The translations under genes were made by a program, and so were the position numbers. A DNA stretch of 64,000 nt from Watersipora subatra (lineage: Eukaryota; Bryozoa; Gymnolaemata; Cheilostomatida; Watersiporidae). The stretch covers positions 27,703,463-27,767,462 of the forward strand of contig NC_088715.1 in the NCBI RefSeq assembly GCF_963576615.1, in the 5' to 3' direction. The notes beneath the pieces were generated by a model, which saw nothing but the letters and a program-made list of their open reading frames with translations, was not told the origin of the DNA and ran no database searches. Shown here one piece after another: positions 53,901-59,900 of the stretch (position 1 is its first letter; every line of letters begins with the position of its first letter).

Positions 53901-56900
53901 ACCCAGTTTTGCATTGACAAAACATGTCTACGAGCACATCAGGAGGTGCTGGTTGTTGTGTTATCCATCTGGCTTTAAGCTCTCCATCTTCCATAAACCA
54001 TCCATGTTGCTGGGGGATGGGGCATGGATGATTTGCTTGGCTCTTCTCCATATCGCGGCCTGATTGGCAGCCTTAGATATATGGAGATTTAACTCATCTA
54101 GTGTGGGTGGTAGGTTTGGTTGGGATGTGCGAAACGGTGAGCAGAAGATCTTATATCTTGCTTCATTGATGGAATTTGTCTCTTCACCATATAATCTGCA
54201 TATGAATGTCTCAATAGATTATCTTATTGCACCATCCACTTCAAAATCTGTTCCCAATGATTTCAGTGTGTTACAGAATTCAAGATTGTTCTTTAGCAGC
54301 TTGAAAGTTATCTTCCCATTGAAATAGAATGCGCTTACACTGTCGCATCCACTTAGAGCATGGAGCCCGAGCAGTGCTTTGCATCGTTCGGGTGTGAGGA
54401 CAGTAGACAGACAGCCTGTTTACATATCTCAACTGCTTCTTACCACAGCAGTAAATGAGTTTTTGTGATGGCAGCTCATCCACTAGAGATAGACAGCTAA
54501 GGAAAACATCTGTGTCCTGGTACTTGACTAGAACTTTTGAGCTGGGTTTGTCTTTCATTATCTTTGCGATATGTGATAACATGCGCGTATCTGCTTCCTC
54601 ATGGCCTGGTGTCAAACTATCTATTTCGCTTAGAGCGATTGATCCATCAAGGTCTTAGCTGATCATGTGGCATTCTTGAGAAAAAGCTGCTACAAGATCT
54701 AGTTTCTGCTTCACAGTTGACTTCCTCCATGTATCCTTTAAAAATTTCACTAAAGCAGTCTTGTTTGAGCCATCTGCTAAAAATTCAGACCTTTTTGGCA
54801 ATGATTAGTTCGGACTAAACACAGCAACCTTCCGCCTTCTTTTCACACTTCTATGACTTCTCTCACCTCCTTTAATGCTGATATCAGGGTATGTGTCACA
54901 AACAAAATCTACACAACATGTGTGATATACGTTTGCAGTACTAACTATCCGTTGCAAAAGCTGACTTGCAACCATGCCAAAAGTTGGAGGAGCTTTCAGG
55001 GTCTGAATTTCGGCCATAGCATCAACCACAACAGCGTCAAGACTGGTAGCTGATCCTGGTTAACATAAATTGACGGTTGATCATCAACATCTTCCTCAAC
55101 AGCAGCCATCAGAGCCGACTTGGCAGTCTTCAATATAGAGCCATCAGAGTTAGCCAGGGACCAGCTGACGTTGCCAAGAGAGAATGATAACACTTTTCTC
55201 AAATCCAAGTTACACTGTTGGCTGATCACTAAAAAATTCTCAAACAGTCTGTGCGAACACTCTAAGACTTTTTCTTTTGATTTTTTTCTTAGCTGATGGT
55301 AATGTGGGGAAGGTTTTAAGCTTGTCTGACTTGATGGATGCATTGAAATTAATCTCTTGGTTGCTTAAGCTCCTCTGGACAAATTCTGAAAGCTGTTTCT
55401 CTCCTATCACATTTGCCATTTCAAGATCCTGCTTTACTTTAATGGAGGCTTTTGCACCACTGATACTATGTACTAGCTTGGTGGTTTGAAACGCAAATAG
55501 ATTTATTGTTGCTGTTATGAGTCTTTCATGACTTCCCTCATTTCCTCATCAGCCTTCCATGCCTTTTCTCGCATCTCATAACTTGCTGCATCCGAATCAC
55601 CAGGCACTAGCATCTTCTTCGTGTCTGTATGTACAGCTGTTCGTTCTGGGTGAGATAGTCCAGCATTGAGAGGCCGATGATTCGTAGTAAACCCTATGAT
55701 TCTACCATGAGATTGAGTCTCTTTTAACTGTTTGCTCAATAGATTGATCACAAGCGATAGAGCTGAATGGACAGTGATGTCGTGATTGATAAGTAAAATA
55801 CCCTTTCTTCATAAGAGCCTGATACACCTTGCTACGCTATACTTTAAGATTAGTCATCTCTGCATAGTACAGCGTGCCATATTTAGCGTAGTTTGTGTGG
55901 TCATATGCAAAAAACCAAGGAAGGATCATACATGTAATTTATCTATAAATTTATGTCCAAACTATAGGCTATAACACGTCATGTAAACTGCAAAGAGTTA
56001 GTTTTGCTGCTCACAAAATGTGCAGACAAAAATGAAAATGTTTTCTTTTTCTTCTACCAAAGTACCATCATCATGGAGAAATCATCATGAATTTGTAAAG
56101 TTATAAATATCTAATCTCACCTCTTCTGCTGTATCACATTCTTTCTGTCTCTTCTCATGTCTTTTCTCAGCTCTTTCCATAATGAGCTTGTTACAATACT
56201 TTTTATAACAGGCATAATGACAACAAGTCTGAACTCTCAAAGTTCTCAATGCTTAGCACCTTTTAAGCAATTTCACATTGAATGCTCTCTTCTTCTAATA
56301 TCAAACATCTGTTTGAATACTGTTTGGCTGTCTCATATTGAAGTTTAGTCACTCTGACTAGGGTTTCATTCACAGACTAATCAAGACAGTGAAACAAGCA
56401 GTATTGCTGCATCCTTGGCACGGGTTAAGGAATGCTGAGAATTGACTCACTTAATCTCAAATAAAAGCATTTGTTAATTTTTGAAATTATAAAATAGTTT
56501 TCTTTGTCTGATATGTAAGGTTTTCCAACCAAACTTGGAGTTGCCCCCTCCCATTTCGAAAGTGCTATCTAGCTCAGAAATGTGCAAACACATAGGTGTA
56601 GAAACATTATAATTGAATTCAGCATAAATTTCTGACTATAAAACATCTTAGTTTGAGTAGCCCACCCTCCGAAGGAAAAGACTGAAAGATAAGTTTATGT
56701 TCCTGCTCTACTACATCATTAAAGTGAAACTAAAAGTCACTGTCATATTCAACTACGCAAGTTGCTTATTCGAATAAATAGATAAAACTGTAACTATGTA
56801 ACTATCATCTTAAATATTTATTTTTAAATGTACGCATGAGCCTTTATGTTAGAGAAACTTACGTGTAGAGTAACTAATATTAGCAAACAGTCAGCGAACC

Positions 56901-59900
56901 TGGTTCCATTCCTTTCCCATTTACATTTATTTTTAAAAAAAATGTTTTTTAATAAAAGCCAATTTATAGATACACTTTAAAATTTAATTTATCAAAATTA
57001 AACTTTATAAAATAACACTCAATTATTTGCCTCTTTTGTCGACTTGTAACATCAACACTTGCTGCTGTGTGTTCAATATTGATAGCAAACCTCTGGAGTT
57101 AAAAATAACACTTTGATTAACTTCCTTAATTGACTAACCAGAGATAATTTACAAGCCGTGTTTTAAAATATTGGACTACACATGAGCTATTTCAGCCATT
57201 CTCACTAGTAGAATAAAACTACCCTTCAATATCCTGAGCTGAAACAAAAATAGTTCCTTATTACTAAAGATAAACAAAAGGTTTGTGCCCTCGAAATACT
57301 GATAGTTTTCAACTGCATTTATTCTGAGCAGAAATTGCAGTTCGTTGGTTCGTTTTGAATGATTTTGCTAAAAAACAGTCTGTTAGAGATGAACTTACAC
57401 AAAATTTTAGTAGATTTTAGCAGAAAGTATCGGTATTTTTTACTATTTTCAATTGTTTTGGATGTTTGAGGTGATTTAACTGTCAGGATGTTTCAAGATG
57501 AAAATCGACAAAACTAGATCATGGTTAAAACACTCAAATCAAGTGAAATTGTAATTATGATGTCCATAGTTGCAAAAAGACCGACGGAAAAGAGACACTT
57601 ATGATGTTCTCAAACCCGGAGATGATGCCAATATATTTCATGTACATATACAGACGGATTCAGATACAGACTTGAGCTAAAATATTGCTTTACAATAAGC
57701 ATAAGAAATTTTAGCAGCTGTTACACAATTATTTAAAATATAAATTATGTAATTTATATTATATTTAAATTATTAATTTAGTTTAATATATAATAGATGT
57801 AATAAAATTTTGTACAATTTAACCTTATATACAGCATTGCAGTCAGATTACCTCAAACATCAAAAATAATTGCAAACGATAGAAAAAAAGCCGATACTTT
57901 CAGATAAAATCTAGTAAAATTTGTGCAAATTCATCTTCAATGGTTTGAACAGCTTGAAATTACGAAACTAATCTGTACAATAGAATACAACCTGGTCTTA
58001 CCTTGCAGACGATAGCAAACTGTGTCTGTATACTCTGCAATGCATACGTCATTACATAATGCTGGTAGCCTGTATCCTCCCAAGGCAGTATGTTGTAGGA
58101 ATCTGCTGAAAACCTCTCCAAATTGAACCCTTGCACAGAGACATCGTAAGTAGAGTTGATAACAACGACCTTTGTCGAAAGTGATCCATCCGCATAGGTG
58201 TGCCTAGTCAAGTATAATCACAAACATTTATGCTAAATATTTAGCTAATATATAATAGCAAATATTTATGCTAATATTCACAAACATTTGGTATAACTTA
58301 GTGGCCCTAAAAAATTTAGTTTTCACGCATGCTACCAGGTTCTAGAACAAAAAATTTGATAATGGAATCAGCTAGAAAATGAAAAATGACTAAAACCATC
58401 AAAATAATAAAAAGGATTAATTCTGTTATCATGTAAAGCTGAATGAAGTCGGTCTCAATAAATGAATACTTTTTTGTATCCTTTTTTGTACTTCCTAGCT
58501 TAATGTAAACAATGACCATTTAGACTCACCTTCTATGTACTGAACAGTAACAAAAAATGTAAAAAACCTTTCAATTTTGTTGGGAGTTTTAAAACAGAAA
58601 CTGGTAAGTAAAATAGTAACTGGTAAGCTGTGAGTAGATTTCTTTTCCGAACCTCTTTAAAGAATTACCACTGTAAGAACAAATTCATTTTTTAAAATGG
58701 CGGCACTGACGACTTGCTCAAAAGATGTACATATCAGCTATACTTACCTAGCTTCGTGGCAGATGGAGAACTGTTGACAAATTTGCATCTCAATGGTGGT
58801 AGAAAATGATTTTCGGCATGTCGAACCTGATAAATATGGCAATGAGACCTTGACCTTGTTGGGAGAAGTGACACGGTTACATACGTAGAGATAGATGGGA
58901 CGCTCGATCGGGTAGTCCACAAAATTGTCTAGAAAGACCATTCTATAATAGGTGCCTCCTGAAACAACAGCAATCGAGGGATACTTATACAGTTCATATC
59001 TTCTCAAAATCTAAAGCAGGAATGGCTAAACAATATCACCTTGAACCTGTTGATATAAGTTCACAAAAATCATAAAAGGTTTCTGACATGTACCTATTAA
59101 AGATGATCATGCACAAACTTTAAGATTTTATCAGAAATTATCGGTATTTTGTATCATTCGTATCATTTTTAATGTTTGAGGCGATCTCACTGCTAGGATG
59201 TTTCAAGCTTAAAATTGATAAAACTTTATCTGCGGTTAAAAAACTTCACAAAATGTGTGAAATGACATCCTTAGTTGCCATCATTGCTATAATTAATATC
59301 GGCTATAGCGATCAAATTTCACCGTTACACATATCTATTCTTTCATTCTTTTTGCAACTATAGCCGCCAGAATCCCACTTTTCCTTGATTTCAGCGTTTT
59401 AACAGGAATGAAGTTTTGTCGATTTTAATCTTGAAACATCCTGGAAGGTAGATCATCTCAAACATCAAAAACAATCGCAAATGATGGAAAAAGACTGATA
59501 CTTTCTGATAAAATCTACTAAAATTTTGCGCGATTTCATACATAACACCTATTCACCAGAAATAAGATGGTTGAGACAATTTTAAAATAAAATCAACCTT
59601 ATTTCAAAATAATGTTCTAAGCACAAAGGGAAAAAGTTATAATAAAAGTATCTGAAACTGGATCAAGATCAGCCATTTGGCAATGGCTGACTTAGATCAT
59701 GCAGCGATCAATGTCAATGGTTTGTTTTTAACTCTGCAAACTTCGCTATATTGTTATATTATACAATGATGTTTCGACATCTGCCCTACGAATAGGTCAG
59801 CTCTGAGCAGGCTCCTTACAATATACCTTCTGCATTTGTTAATAAGAAGATAGACAGTTGAAGGACTCAGAAAGGTCAAAATGACTAGGAGTGATCTATG

